Positions 42,888 to 50,368 of a stretch of 55,232 nt of DNA are shown here, piece by piece. Position 1 is the first letter of the stretch; each line of letters begins with the position of its first letter. Source of the stretch: an uncultured Prevotella sp. (lineage in GTDB: Bacteria; Bacteroidota; Bacteroidia; Bacteroidales; Bacteroidaceae). The position numbers and the translations under genes are program-made. Where the stretch lies: positions 1 through 55,232 of the forward strand of contig CAMNPM010000012.1 in NCBI GenBank assembly GCA_946548065.1, read 5' to 3'. The notes beneath the pieces were generated by a model, which worked only from the letters and a program-made list of their open reading frames with translations, searched no databases and was not told where the DNA came from.

Positions 42888-42895
42888 CAAAAGTA
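42888..42895 (-). promoter_or_regulatory. Promoter -7 element of the PASTA-rluD-ddl operon
   Basis: TACTTTTG on the minus strand, 26 nt before the start at 42862. Confidence 0.65.
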
Positions 42896-42913
42896 CAAAG
42901 AATTATTGAGACA

Positions 42914-42955
42914 GCAAAAAAATTGGGTATATTTCTTTCGAAAACATACCCAATT
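42914..42955 (-). terminator. Intrinsic terminator of rpmH
   Basis: On the minus strand: AATTGGGTAT (42946-42955) pairs perfectly with ATACCCAATT (42921-42930), followed by a run of seven T. It lies ~50 nt after the rpmH stop and before the PASTA promoter. Confidence 0.75.
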
Positions 42956-43006
42956 CTTATTCGTATACACTGATTGAGTGCCACACTCCGGCCTGGGCCG
43001 AAGAAT

Positions 43007-43162
43007 TTACTTTCCGTGGTGCTCGTCAGAAACGGTTAACTTCTTACGGCCCTTAGCGCGGCGAGAAGCCAATACGCGACGACCATTCTTCGTTGCCATG
43101 CGCTCGCGGAAACCATGCTTGTTCACGCGGCGGCGGTTGTGCGGCTGAAATGTTCTTTTCAT
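43007..43162 (-). CDS. rpmH: 50S ribosomal protein L34
   Basis: 51 residues: [38 protein letters not shown], then [13 protein letters not shown]. The invariant MKRTFQP...[24 protein letters not shown] pattern is complete; the short tail after RKKL is usual for Bacteroidota. A structural component of the large subunit. Flanked by its own promoter (TAATTTTG, minus, 43206-43213) and a clear terminator. Divergent from efp. Not next to rnpA or dnaA here. Confidence 0.98.
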   Translation of the reverse strand: MKRTFQPHNRRRVNKHGFRERMATKNGRRVLASRRAKGRKKLTVSDEHHGK

Positions 43163-43205
43163 TGCTTTTATCGTTATTTTATGTTATTATTGTCGTTTTG
43201 GGCTG

Positions 43206-43213
43206 CAAAATTA
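43206..43213 (-). promoter_or_regulatory. Promoter -7 element of rpmH
   Basis: TAATTTTG on the minus strand, with CAAG-type -33 complement near 43234; leader ~40 nt. Confidence 0.6.
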
Positions 43214-43287
43214 CACATTATTTTCGAAATATGCAAGTTTTTCTCAAAAAATAATGTTTAATGGGCAATGAATTAAGAAATATTTCG

Positions 43288-43295
43288 TACCTTTG
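43288..43295 (+). promoter_or_regulatory. Promoter -7 element of efp
   Basis: TACCTTTG followed by CACCCGC, 44 nt before the efp ATG. Confidence 0.65.
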
Positions 43296-43339
43296 CACCC
43301 GCAAAATGACATTTTACATATTATAATAGTACTATTTTT

Positions 43340-43906
43340 ATGATTAATTCACAAGACATTAAGAAAGGAACCGCCATTCGCATGGACGGTGCCATTTGGG
43401 TTTGCATCGATTTCCAGCATCGTAAGCCCGGTAAGGGAAACACCATTATGAACATTAAGATGAAGAACGTTTCTGACGGTCGTGTGCTGGAGCGTCGCTA
43501 CAACATCGGTGAGAAACTGGAGGATGTGGTCATCGAGCACCGCGACTACCAGTATCTCTACGAGGATCAGGAAGGCCGCATCTTCATGAATCAGGAGACT
43601 TTCGAGCAGATTCCCATAGCCAACGACCTCGTGATTGGCCACGAGTACATGAAGGAGGGCGATGTGGTGTCAGTGGTGAGCGACACGACCGACGGTACCA
43701 TTCTCTATGCTGAGATGCCCGTGAAGACCATTCTCCGCGTTACTCATTCTGAGCCGGGCATCAAGGGCGACACCGCTACCAACACCCTGAAGCCTGCCAC
43801 CCTGGAGACGGGTGTGGAGGTTCGCGTTCCCCTGTTCATCAACGAGGGCGACCTGATTCAGGTAGATACGCGCGACGGTTCTTATCTGGCTCGCGCTAAG
43901 GAGTAA
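43340..43906 (+). CDS. efp: Translation elongation factor P
   Basis: 188 residues, three OB-like domains: N-terminal KOW-like domain with the modification-site loop HRKPGKGN (K of GKG is the conserved lysine), the middle ERRYNIGEKLEDV and C-terminal IKGDTATNTLKPATLETG...VPLFINEGDLIQVDTRDGSYLARAKE. Relieves ribosome stalling at proline runs. An EpmA/EarP-type modifier is not in this window. Downstream spacer to the GT2 gene is an A/T-rich repeat tract. Confidence 0.97.
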   Translation: MINSQDIKKGTAIRMDGAIWVCIDFQHRKPGKGNTIMNIKMKNVSDGRVLERRYNIGEKLEDVVIEHRDYQYLYEDQEGRIFMNQETFEQIPIANDLVIGHEYMKEGDVVSVVSDTTDGTILYAEMPVKTILRVTHSEPGIKGDTATNTLKPATLETGVEVRVPLFINEGDLIQVDTRDGSYLARAKE

Positions 43907-43938
43907 CTTGGAAATTAGAAAATTAAAGAATTGAAAAA
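43907..43938 (+). repeat. AT-rich purine tract between efp and the GT2 gene
   Basis: GAAATTAGAAAATTAAAGAA and GAATTGAAAAATTG-like units of 7-8 bp, an AT-rich relative of the TGAGARN arrays. It fills the whole spacer from the efp stop to the TTG start of the next gene. Confidence 0.5.
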
Positions 43939-44916
43939 TTGAAGTTTTCAATTATCGTTCCGGTCTACAATCGCCCTGACGAGGTGGACGAGCTGCTTGA
44001 GAGCCTCGGTTCTCAGACGCTGAAAGACTTTGAGGTGGTTATTGTAGAGGACGGATCACAAGTTCCATGCAAGGATGTTTGCGATAAATATGCAAACATC
44101 CTTGATTTGCGTTATTACTTCAAGGAGAACAGCGGCCCTGGGCAGAGTCGCAACTACGGAGTGGAGCGTGCTAAGGGTGAGTACGTCATCATTCTCGACT
44201 CGGATGCTGTGGCACCTGTCGGATTCCTGCAGGCGGTGGATGACGAACTGAAGCGTCAGCCTTCAGATGCCTGGGGAGGACCGGATGCCGCCCACGAGTC
44301 GTTCACCGACATACAGAAGGCCATATCTTATGCTATGACCAGCTTCTTCACCACTGGTGGCATCCGTGGGGGGAAGAAGCAGCTGGATAAGTTCTATCCC
44401 CGTTCGTTCAATATGGGTGTGCGCCGCGAGGTCTACCTGGCCTTAGGCGGTTTCTCCCCCTTGCGATTCTCCAAGATGTCACTGTATGGCGAGGATATCG
44501 ACTTCTCCATCCGTATCTATAAGGGTGGCTATAGCTGTCGTCTGTTTCCCGAGGCATGGGTGTGGCATAAGCGCCGCACTGACTTCAAGAAGTTCTGGCG
44601 GCAGGTGTACAACAGTGGTATAGCACGTATCAACCTCTGGAGGAAATACCCCGAGGCCCTCAAACCGGTCCACGCCCTGCCGTCGGTGTTCACTATCGGG
44701 GTAGCGGGACTGATTGTCTTAGCTCCCTTTACGAAGTGCTGGTCGCTGGCATTGCTGGCACTCTTTGCACTGCTCATCTTCTTGGATTCCAGCATCAGGT
44801 CGAAGAGCGCCAAGGTGGGATGCCTGTCTGTGGTGGCTTCCTTTGTTCAGCTCATTGGCTATGGTGTAGGATTCCTGGAGTCTTGGTGGACTAACTGTGT
44901 TGTCAAGCGTGGATAA
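43939..44916 (+). CDS. Glycosyltransferase family 2
   Basis: 325 residues starting from TTG at 43939 (MKFSIIVPVYNRPDEVDELL); no ATG is available because the spacer is repeat tract with stops in frame. GT-A fold: IVEDGS, SRNYGVERAKGEYVIILDSDA (DxD-type metal site), MGVRREVYLALGGF, GEDIDFSIRI, ending with two or three membrane helices (VFTIGVAGLIVLAP, LALLALFALLIFLDSS). Likely transfers a sugar to a surface glycan at the inner membrane. It overlaps radC by a few codons. Confidence 0.85.
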   Translation: MKFSIIVPVYNRPDEVDELLESLGSQTLKDFEVVIVEDGSQVPCKDVCDKYANILDLRYYFKENSGPGQSRNYGVERAKGEYVIILDSDAVAPVGFLQAVDDELKRQPSDAWGGPDAAHESFTDIQKAISYAMTSFFTTGGIRGGKKQLDKFYPRSFNMGVRREVYLALGGFSPLRFSKMSLYGEDIDFSIRIYKGGYSCRLFPEAWVWHKRRTDFKKFWRQVYNSGIARINLWRKYPEALKPVHALPSVFTIGVAGLIVLAPFTKCWSLALLALFALLIFLDSSIRSKSAKVGCLSVVASFVQLIGYGVGFLESWWTNCVVKRG

Positions 44917-45595
44917 ACTGAATATCAACCAGTGGGCAGCCGAGGATCGTCCGCGTGAGAAGCTCATGCGCCTCGGACCGTCAGCACTCAGCGATGCTGA
45001 ACTGCTGGCCATACTGGTTGGGTCGGGCTCTACGAAGGAGGATGCCGTCACGCTGATGAAACGTATACTGGCCGACTGCCGCAACAACCTGAATACGCTG
45101 GGTAAGATGACCATACACCAGCTGTGCGAATACAATGGTGTCGGTGAGGCGAAGGCCATCACCATCCTGGCAGCCTGCGAACTGGGCAAGCGGCGGCAGA
45201 TGGAGACTCCCGAGGAACGGCCCGACCTGGGTACGGCAACACGCATCTATAACCACATGCACCCGCTGATGCAGGATTTGGATGTCGAGGAGTTCTGGCT
45301 CTTGCTGATGAACCACAACTATCGGCTTATACGGGAAATGCGCATCTCACATGGCGGCATCACGGAGGTCAGTGTCGATGTGCGTATCATCATCAAAGAG
45401 GCCGTTCTGGCCAACGCTACCATCCTTGCCGTATGTCATAACCACCCTTCAGGCAACCTCAGGCCCAGCTCGCATGACGTAGCTATCACGGAGTCGTTGA
45501 GACAGGCTTGCAACATCATGCGCATCCATTTCCTCGACCATGTCATCGTCACCGATGGCAGCTACTATAGCTTCCACGAAGAGGGGCGCATTTAA
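44909..45595 (+). CDS. radC: RadC/JAB domain DNA repair-like protein
   Basis: 228 residues from GTG 44909, which gives the usual start (M)DKLNINQWAAEDRPREKL; GTG 44897 is possible too. N-terminal helix-hairpin-helix (LCEYNGVGEAKAITILAACELGKRR), then the JAMM metallo-domain with HNHPSGNLRPSSHD. Despite the name, a repair role is doubtful; function is unresolved for the family. Starts 8 nt inside the GT2 gene. Confidence 0.93.
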   Translation: MDKLNINQWAAEDRPREKLMRLGPSALSDAELLAILVGSGSTKEDAVTLMKRILADCRNNLNTLGKMTIHQLCEYNGVGEAKAITILAACELGKRRQMETPEERPDLGTATRIYNHMHPLMQDLDVEEFWLLLMNHNYRLIREMRISHGGITEVSVDVRIIIKEAVLANATILAVCHNHPSGNLRPSSHDVAITESLRQACNIMRIHFLDHVIVTDGSYYSFHEEGRI

Positions 45596-45616
45596 TTAAC
45601 TAACTGCAGAAACAAT

Positions 45617-45937
45617 ATGACACAAGAAGAAAAGACTCGTTTGGAAGAGCGTATCGTAGATGTCCTGAAGACCGTCTACGACCCGGAGATACCGGTCAAC
45701 ATCTATGACCTGGGCATGATTTATAAGATTGACGTGCAGGAGGATGCTTCTGTCGAGCTGGACATGACCTTTACGGCTCCCAACTGTCCTGCTGCCGACT
45801 TCATCCTGGAGGATGTCCGGACCAAGGTCGAGAGTGTCGATGGCATCACCTCTGCCAATGTCAACCTGGTCTTCGAACCTGCCTGGGACCAGTCGATGAT
45901 GTCCGAAGAAGCCCGCGTCGAACTTGGTTTTGACTAA
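45617..45937 (+). CDS. SufT/MIP18-like (DUF59) Fe-S assembly factor
   Basis: 106 residues with the DUF59 core: VLKTVYDPEIPVNIYDLGMIY and MTFTAPNCPAADFILEDV, where the single cysteine is conserved. Family role: maturation of Fe-S proteins, as for SufT. No suf genes adjoin; MiaB, IspG and rubredoxin in this window are possible iron clients. Its stop codon is followed within one base by the left end of the four-helix-bundle cassette. Confidence 0.9.
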   Translation: MTQEEKTRLEERIVDVLKTVYDPEIPVNIYDLGMIYKIDVQEDASVELDMTFTAPNCPAADFILEDVRTKVESVDGITSANVNLVFEPAWDQSMMSEEARVELGFD

Positions 45938-45974
45938 CTGAGAGGTGAGAACTGAGAATTGAGAGGTATGATTA
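45938..45974 (+). repeat. Left terminal inverted repeat of the four-helix-bundle cassette
   Basis: Four heptads (TGAGAGG, TGAGAAC, TGAGAAT, TGAGAGG) then TATGATTA. The inner 28 nt match the reverse complement of 46353-46380 at 26 positions, the innermost 15 (TGAGAGGTATGATTA) perfectly. Confidence 0.85.
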
Positions 45975-45980
45975 CTTTTG
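45973..45980 (+). promoter_or_regulatory. Promoter -7 element inside the cassette
   Basis: TACTTTTG beginning in the last bases of the left inverted repeat, only 13-16 nt before the ATGATG start of the four-helix-bundle gene; the mRNA would be almost leaderless. Confidence 0.65.
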
Positions 45981-45992
45981 CAAATTAGTGCT

Positions 45993-46355
45993 ATGATGAA
46001 ACGAGAAAAAAGTTTGTTGTTAGATAAAGCAGAGAAATTTGCTGGAAGGATTATTAAAATGTATCAATATCTCTCTACGCAAAAGAACGAACACATTATC
46101 TCTAAGCAAGTTCTCAGGAGTGGTACAAGTATAGGTGCTAATATCACAGAAAGTCGCAATGCCCAGAGTACAGCCGATTTTATCAACAAATTGAATATTG
46201 CTTTAAAAGAAGCGGACGAAACTATTTACTGGTTAAAAAATCTATATAATGGAAAATATCTTAATGATAAAGAATACAATTCCATCTATCACGATGCAGA
46301 AGAACTTGTCAAATTATTGGTCAGTTCCATCAAGACTCTCAAGGAGAAAAACTAA
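45993..46355 (+). CDS. Four-helix-bundle protein (23S rRNA intervening-sequence protein family)
   Basis: 120 residues from the ATGATG at 45993/45996. Helical throughout with the family signature LRSGTSIGANITESRNAQS, FINKLNIALKEADETIYWLKNL and EELVKLLVSSIKTLKEKN. Relatives are encoded in rRNA intervening sequences, as accessory proteins (Avd) of diversity-generating retroelements, and as many lone genes in Bacteroidota; biochemical role unknown. The gene is far more AT-rich than both neighbours, is bounded by inverted heptad arrays, has its own promoter, and its TAA stop lies in the right inverted repeat. All of this points to a small transferred cassette. Confidence 0.9.
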   Translation: MMKREKSLLLDKAEKFAGRIIKMYQYLSTQKNEHIISKQVLRSGTSIGANITESRNAQSTADFINKLNIALKEADETIYWLKNLYNGKYLNDKEYNSIYHDAEELVKLLVSSIKTLKEKN

Positions 46356-46390
46356 TCATACCTCTCAGTTCTCACTTCTCAGTTCTCAGT
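46353..46390 (-). repeat. Right terminal inverted repeat of the four-helix-bundle cassette
   Basis: Read on the minus strand: four heptads (TGAGAAC, TGAGAAG, TGAGAAC, TGAGAGG) then TATGATTA. The lpxH start codon is at 46392, one base outside. Confidence 0.85.
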
Positions 46391-46391
46391 T

Positions 46392-47156
46392 ATGAAAAGT
46401 GTTTATTTCCTTTCCGATGCCCATCTGGGATCGCTGGCTATTCCTCATCAAAGGATGCAGGAGCGCCGACTGGTTCGTTTCCTCGACAGTATCAAGGAGA
46501 AGGCTGCTGCCATCTACCTGTTAGGGGATATGTTCGACTTCTGGTATGAGTATAAGTATGTTGTACCTAAGGGCTATACACGGTTCTTGGGGAAGTTGTC
46601 GGAACTGACTGATATGGGCGTTGAGGTACATTACTTCACCGGCAACCACGACATCTGGGCCTATGACTATCTGGAACAGGAGTGTGGGGTCATCTTGCAT
46701 AAGGCTCCGGTAACTACTGAGATCTATGGCCATGAGTTCTTCTTGGCCCACGGCGACGGCATGGGCGATCCGAACAAGTCGTTTAAGGTCATCAGGGCTA
46801 TCTTCCACAATAGGTTCTGCCAGTGGCTCTTTTCTGGGGTCCATCCTCGGTGGGGCGTTAGCTTCGGACTGACCTGGGCACGGCATAGCTATATCAAGCA
46901 TAAGGAGAACGACGACCCCGTCTACATGGGTGACGACAAGGAACATCTGGTGCTCTTTGCCAAGCGCTACCTCGAAGATCATCCTAACATCGAGTATTTC
47001 ATCTTCGGACACCGGCATATCGAACTCGACATCAAGCTGGCGCGCTTTACGCGAATGATGATCTTAGGCGACTGGATTAGCCAGTTCACCTATGCCGTCT
47101 ACGATGGTGAGCACATGTTCCTGGAAGAGTATGTCGAAGGCGAGAGTCAGCCTTGA
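46392..47156 (+). CDS. lpxH: UDP-2,3-diacylglucosamine hydrolase (LpxH-type)
   Basis: 254 residues, calcineurin-like metallophosphoesterase: FLSDAHLGS, YLLGDMFDFWYEY, TGNHDIW, LAHGDGMGD and FGHRHIELD supply the five metal-binding motifs. LpxH cleaves UDP-2,3-diacylglucosamine to lipid X in lipid A synthesis. Length matches the Bacteroidota LpxH group. The start codon is separated from the four-helix cassette by one base, so its native upstream region was displaced by the cassette. Convergent with the PAP2 gene (10-nt overlap). Confidence 0.9.
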   Translation: MKSVYFLSDAHLGSLAIPHQRMQERRLVRFLDSIKEKAAAIYLLGDMFDFWYEYKYVVPKGYTRFLGKLSELTDMGVEVHYFTGNHDIWAYDYLEQECGVILHKAPVTTEIYGHEFFLAHGDGMGDPNKSFKVIRAIFHNRFCQWLFSGVHPRWGVSFGLTWARHSYIKHKENDDPVYMGDDKEHLVLFAKRYLEDHPNIEYFIFGHRHIELDIKLARFTRMMILGDWISQFTYAVYDGEHMFLEEYVEGESQP

Positions 47157-48103
47157 TGCTGATATACCTTCGTCGTTACGAAATAGAAAACGACTCCTGT
47201 CGCCAGGCCCGCCAGGACATCTATGACATAGTGGGCATAGATGTACACCGTAGCAAAGCACATGAGAATATAGAAGGGCAGTATAAAGCCTGTCAGCCGA
47301 CGGCTGCGGGTGTGCAGGGCCAGCAGCACAACTATCGTTGTTATTCCTACGTGGCTGCTTGGGAAGGCGGCCGTAGGTCGCTCACCGGCATCATGGGCCA
47401 GGTTGAGCACCTGATGGAATATGCCATCGCTCCACCCGGGGGTTGCCATGCGTTCATAGTGGGTCAGGAACCAATTACCCAGATCGGGAAACACACCTGC
47501 GGCAATCTTGTCTGTGCCTGCTGCCAGATAGTAGAACTGTGGACCGGTGACGGGCAGCAGGATGTAAATCACATAATAAGCAAAGAATGAGGCCAGGATT
47601 ACAAATGCGGCTTTCTCAAACTCCTCATAGCGTTTGACAAAGTAATACAGCAGCAAGACAGCCATCAGCGGGAAGTAGCTCACATAGCCCATGCACATCA
47701 GTTCCGAGAACCACCCCCAGCTCACTTTCTGCGAGAACAACAGGGCAGGCTGGCATCCGAACAAAGTCTGTTCCCAGCTGGCAAACACATGGTCCAGGTT
47801 GGGCAGCGTGCGGTTCAGCTCATAGGTGTCTGGGTACCACCACGACAGAAACAGCATCTGTACGGCGATTCTTGCAAACAAGGTCAGCCGACAGGGTAGC
47901 AGACGGTAGACGCCCCATACGGCCAGTGTGACCAGTATGAACTGGATGCGCCCCTTGATCATCTCCTCTGCGTTTTGAAGCATATCCCATTGTATGACCA
48001 TCATCACAACCGTCATCAGCAGATAGCCCATCGCTATCCACTCTACTGTCAATAGCCCTTTCACGGGCTTTCTCTCTATCTTAAACAGGTTGTTCACAGC
48101 CAT
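47147..48103 (-). CDS. PAP2 superfamily membrane phosphatase/phosphotransferase
   Basis: 318 residues, about six membrane helices. PAP2 signature: LLPVTGPQFYYLA, AAFPSSHVGITTIVVL and TVYIYAHYVIDVLAGL (catalytic His and Asp). Resembles the inositol-phosphotransferase-type group (PAP2 with extended N-terminus). Possible roles: undecaprenyl or lipid phosphate hydrolysis, or inositol lipid synthesis. Its start is 10 nt inside the SDR gene, so they are co-transcribed. Confidence 0.85.
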   Translation of the reverse strand: MAVNNLFKIERKPVKGLLTVEWIAMGYLLMTVVMMVIQWDMLQNAEEMIKGRIQFILVTLAVWGVYRLLPCRLTLFARIAVQMLFLSWWYPDTYELNRTLPNLDHVFASWEQTLFGCQPALLFSQKVSWGWFSELMCMGYVSYFPLMAVLLLYYFVKRYEEFEKAAFVILASFFAYYVIYILLPVTGPQFYYLAAGTDKIAAGVFPDLGNWFLTHYERMATPGWSDGIFHQVLNLAHDAGERPTAAFPSSHVGITTIVVLLALHTRSRRLTGFILPFYILMCFATVYIYAHYVIDVLAGLATGVVFYFVTTKVYQHQG

Positions 48104-49095
48104 CCGTTTTCCTTATACCATTGTATGCTCCGCCGCACGCCTTCCTTCAGCTTTACTTGTGGATGGTAGCCCAGCTCTCTCTTTGCCGGGTCTATGTCGC
48201 ACCGCCAGTTGCGCTGGCGCATGATGTTATACTTATCGTTGTTCAGGGCGGTCACCTTACCCGTCAGGTGCCCGGCCCACTCTCCGCAGAAGGTGATGAT
48301 ACGCAGGAGCCACAGAGGGGCGGTGATGCGTATCCACCACGGATTGCCCAGCTCCTGGCGAATCAGGTCGCTGAACGTGCTGCTTTGGTAAACCTCACCG
48401 TCTGACAGGAAATACTTGCGGCCTCTCTGCCCTTTCTCCATTGCCAGGAATACGGCCTGCACCACATCGGTCACATAGACAAAGGTGATGTCCTGTTGTT
48501 TGTAGCCTACTGCAAAATCGGTATGGGCCTTGATGCTCTTTGCCATCATGAAGTAGTCGCGCTCCCTGGGGCCGTACACACCAGTAGGACGCAGGATGAC
48601 ATAGGGTAGGGTGCACTCCTTGGTGGCCAGCCATTCTTCTGCCGCCAGCTTGCTCTTGCCGTAGGCGGTATTGGGACGGGGATGGTCGCTCTCCCTGATT
48701 TCTGTGTAGGGCTGTTGCTCGCGGATGGCTCCCATGATGCTCAGCGAACTGATATATACAAAGCACTTCAAGGGCATCTCAAGGGCCTGCAAGGCGTTCA
48801 CCAGGTGTTGGGTGCCTTCTGTGTTGATGCGGTAGAAGTCTTTGGTGTCAAGACACTTGGTCACTCCTGCGGCATGCACTACATAGTCGAACCGACAACC
48901 TTTCATCTGCTCTTTCAACCGTTCTTCTGAACTCAGGTCGAGCTCTATCAGGTGAATACGTGGATCGGTAAGGAATTGCTTGCTGCTGCTTTTCCGGACG
49001 GCAGCCCATACCTCAAGGCCTCTGTCTAATGCCTCTTCCACGATGAAGGAACCGATGAATCCGCTGGCTCCAGTAATAAGAATGTTTGATTTCAT
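48094..49095 (-). CDS. NAD(P)-dependent epimerase/dehydratase (extended SDR)
   Basis: 333 residues: ILITGASGFIGSFIVEEAL, VVHAAGVTKC, SSLSIMG with the catalytic Ser, YxxxK in TAYGKSKLAAEEW, and ILRPTGVYGPRE. Related to sugar-nucleotide epimerases and dihydroflavonol-reductase-like SDRs; substrate unknown. Pairing with a PAP2 enzyme suggests a lipid- or isoprenoid-linked substrate, by inference only. The ATG is 4 nt after the -7 element, so the mRNA should be leaderless. Confidence 0.88.
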   Translation of the reverse strand: MKSNILITGASGFIGSFIVEEALDRGLEVWAAVRKSSSKQFLTDPRIHLIELDLSSEERLKEQMKGCRFDYVVHAAGVTKCLDTKDFYRINTEGTQHLVNALQALEMPLKCFVYISSLSIMGAIREQQPYTEIRESDHPRPNTAYGKSKLAAEEWLATKECTLPYVILRPTGVYGPRERDYFMMAKSIKAHTDFAVGYKQQDITFVYVTDVVQAVFLAMEKGQRGRKYFLSDGEVYQSSTFSDLIRQELGNPWWIRITAPLWLLRIITFCGEWAGHLTGKVTALNNDKYNIMRQRNWRCDIDPAKRELGYHPQVKLKEGVRRSIQWYKENGWL

Positions 49096-49188
49096 GTTGC
49101 AAAAGTACGAATAAGTAATCGAATAGAAAAGAAATTATTGGCAAATTTGTTGGTTATTGCTAAATTTTTAGTACTTTTGCAACATGAA
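49091..49188. promoter_or_regulatory. Mirror-image leaderless promoters of the SDR and GNAT-like genes
   Basis: TTCATGTTGCAAAAGTAC (49091-49108) and its perfect reverse complement GTACTTTTGCAACATGAA (49171-49188) flank a 62-bp AT-rich spacer. Each arm holds a -7 element (TACTTTTG) and the start codon of the gene it drives. Confidence 0.85.
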
Positions 49189-50350
49189 TGACACAAAGAG
49201 TGGTATTGAGATAAAACAGATGAAGGGATTGCGCGGACTCCGGGAGTTTGTGCAGTTCCACTACGATATGTATCGTGGCTGTCCTAAGGCAGTGCCTTTT
49301 CTTTATTCTGAAGAGATGAACACGCTACGCAGCGATCGTAATGCTGCTTTCGAGTGCTGTGAGTCTGCCTATTTCATGGCCTATAGCAATGGAAAGGCCG
49401 TAGGGCGTGTGGCTGCCATCATCAATCATCGGGCTAACGAGCGTTGGCAGCGCAAGCAGGTGCGTTTCGGATGGCTCGACTTCATCGACGACCCACAGGT
49501 CTCCAAGGCGCTGCTCGATGCCGTGGAGCGATGGGGTTCCGATCGGGGTATGACGGAGATGGCGGGGCCTCTGGGATTTACCGACATGGACCGGGAGGGC
49601 CTGATGATAGAGGGCTTCGACGAGGATGCCACCATGTATGTTAACTACAACTACCCCTACTATCAGCGGCACATCGAACAGATGGACGGCTTCGAAAAGG
49701 ACAACGACTATATGGAATATAAGGTGAAGGTGCCCGAAGTAGTACCCGACAAGTTCCATAAGCTTGCCCAAATGGTCAGACGCCGCTATAACCTGCAGGT
49801 TAAGAAGTTCACCCGCAAGGAGTTGCTCGACGGCGGAAAGGGACGTGAGATCTTCGATATTATCAATATCACCTACAAAGACCTCTATGGCTACTCCGAG
49901 TTGTCCGACCGGCAGATTGCACAGTTGGTGGATGGATATATCAAGATTGCCGACCTGAACCTGGTGACTGCTATTGAGGATTGTAACACGCCCGACCATA
50001 AGCTGGTGGGCTTCGGCATCACTTTCCCGTCGTTCACCTCGGCACTCCGCAAGACACGCGACGGTCACCTGCTGCCCTTCGGTTGGTGGCACCTGCTCCG
50101 CACCCTCAAGTGGCACAAGACCAAGGTGGTCGACTTGCTGCTCATCGGGGTCTTGCCTGAATATCGGGCAAAAGGAGCCAATGCGCTGATCTTCGACGAC
50201 CTCATACAGTGGTTCCAGCGCTATGGGTTCGAATATGCCGAGGCCATGCCCCAGATGGAAAGCAACGAGGGAGTGCGCTCGCAGTGGCAGTATCTCGAGG
50301 CGCGCATCCATCGCAAGCATCGCTGCTACCGCAAAAATATAAAGAGGTGA
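49184..50350 (+). CDS. GNAT-fold acyltransferase-like protein of unknown substrate
   Basis: 388 residues, no membrane segment. An N-terminal GNAT-like half (YFMAYSNGKAVGRVAAIINH, GWLDFIDDPQVSKALLDAVERW, EMAGPLGFTDMDREGLMIEGFD) and a second acetyltransferase-like half with VVDLLLIGVLPEYRAKGANALIFDDLI, which resembles an acyl-CoA binding motif. Found widely in Bacteroidota as 'GNAT/hypothetical'. Substrate unknown. Leaderless from the mirrored promoter. Last codons AAG-AGG-TGA lie in a heptad hairpin shared with ispG. Confidence 0.75.
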   Translation: MNDTKSGIEIKQMKGLRGLREFVQFHYDMYRGCPKAVPFLYSEEMNTLRSDRNAAFECCESAYFMAYSNGKAVGRVAAIINHRANERWQRKQVRFGWLDFIDDPQVSKALLDAVERWGSDRGMTEMAGPLGFTDMDREGLMIEGFDEDATMYVNYNYPYYQRHIEQMDGFEKDNDYMEYKVKVPEVVPDKFHKLAQMVRRRYNLQVKKFTRKELLDGGKGREIFDIINITYKDLYGYSELSDRQIAQLVDGYIKIADLNLVTAIEDCNTPDHKLVGFGITFPSFTSALRKTRDGHLLPFGWWHLLRTLKWHKTKVVDLLLIGVLPEYRAKGANALIFDDLIQWFQRYGFEYAEAMPQMESNEGVRSQWQYLEARIHRKHRCYRKNIKR

Positions 50351-50368
50351 GAACTGTTTCTCACCTCT
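50343..50368. terminator. Bidirectional hairpin made from an inverted heptad repeat
   Basis: AGAGGTGAGAA (50343-50353), 4-nt loop, TTCTCACCTCT (50358-50368): perfect 11-bp stem followed by CTTTTT on the + strand. The stop codons of both convergent genes (TGA at 50348-50350 and, on the minus strand, 50363-50361) lie in the stem. Confidence 0.75.

Noticed and set aside
42989..43000. CGGCC-TG-GGCCG hairpin as the rpmH terminator
   Set aside because: Only 2 nt of loop and no T-run; the longer hairpin at 42921-42955 with seven T is the better terminator.
49325..50320. 331-codon minus-strand frame opposite the GNAT-like gene
   Set aside because: Antisense to a gene with its own promoter and conserved motifs; no independent evidence.
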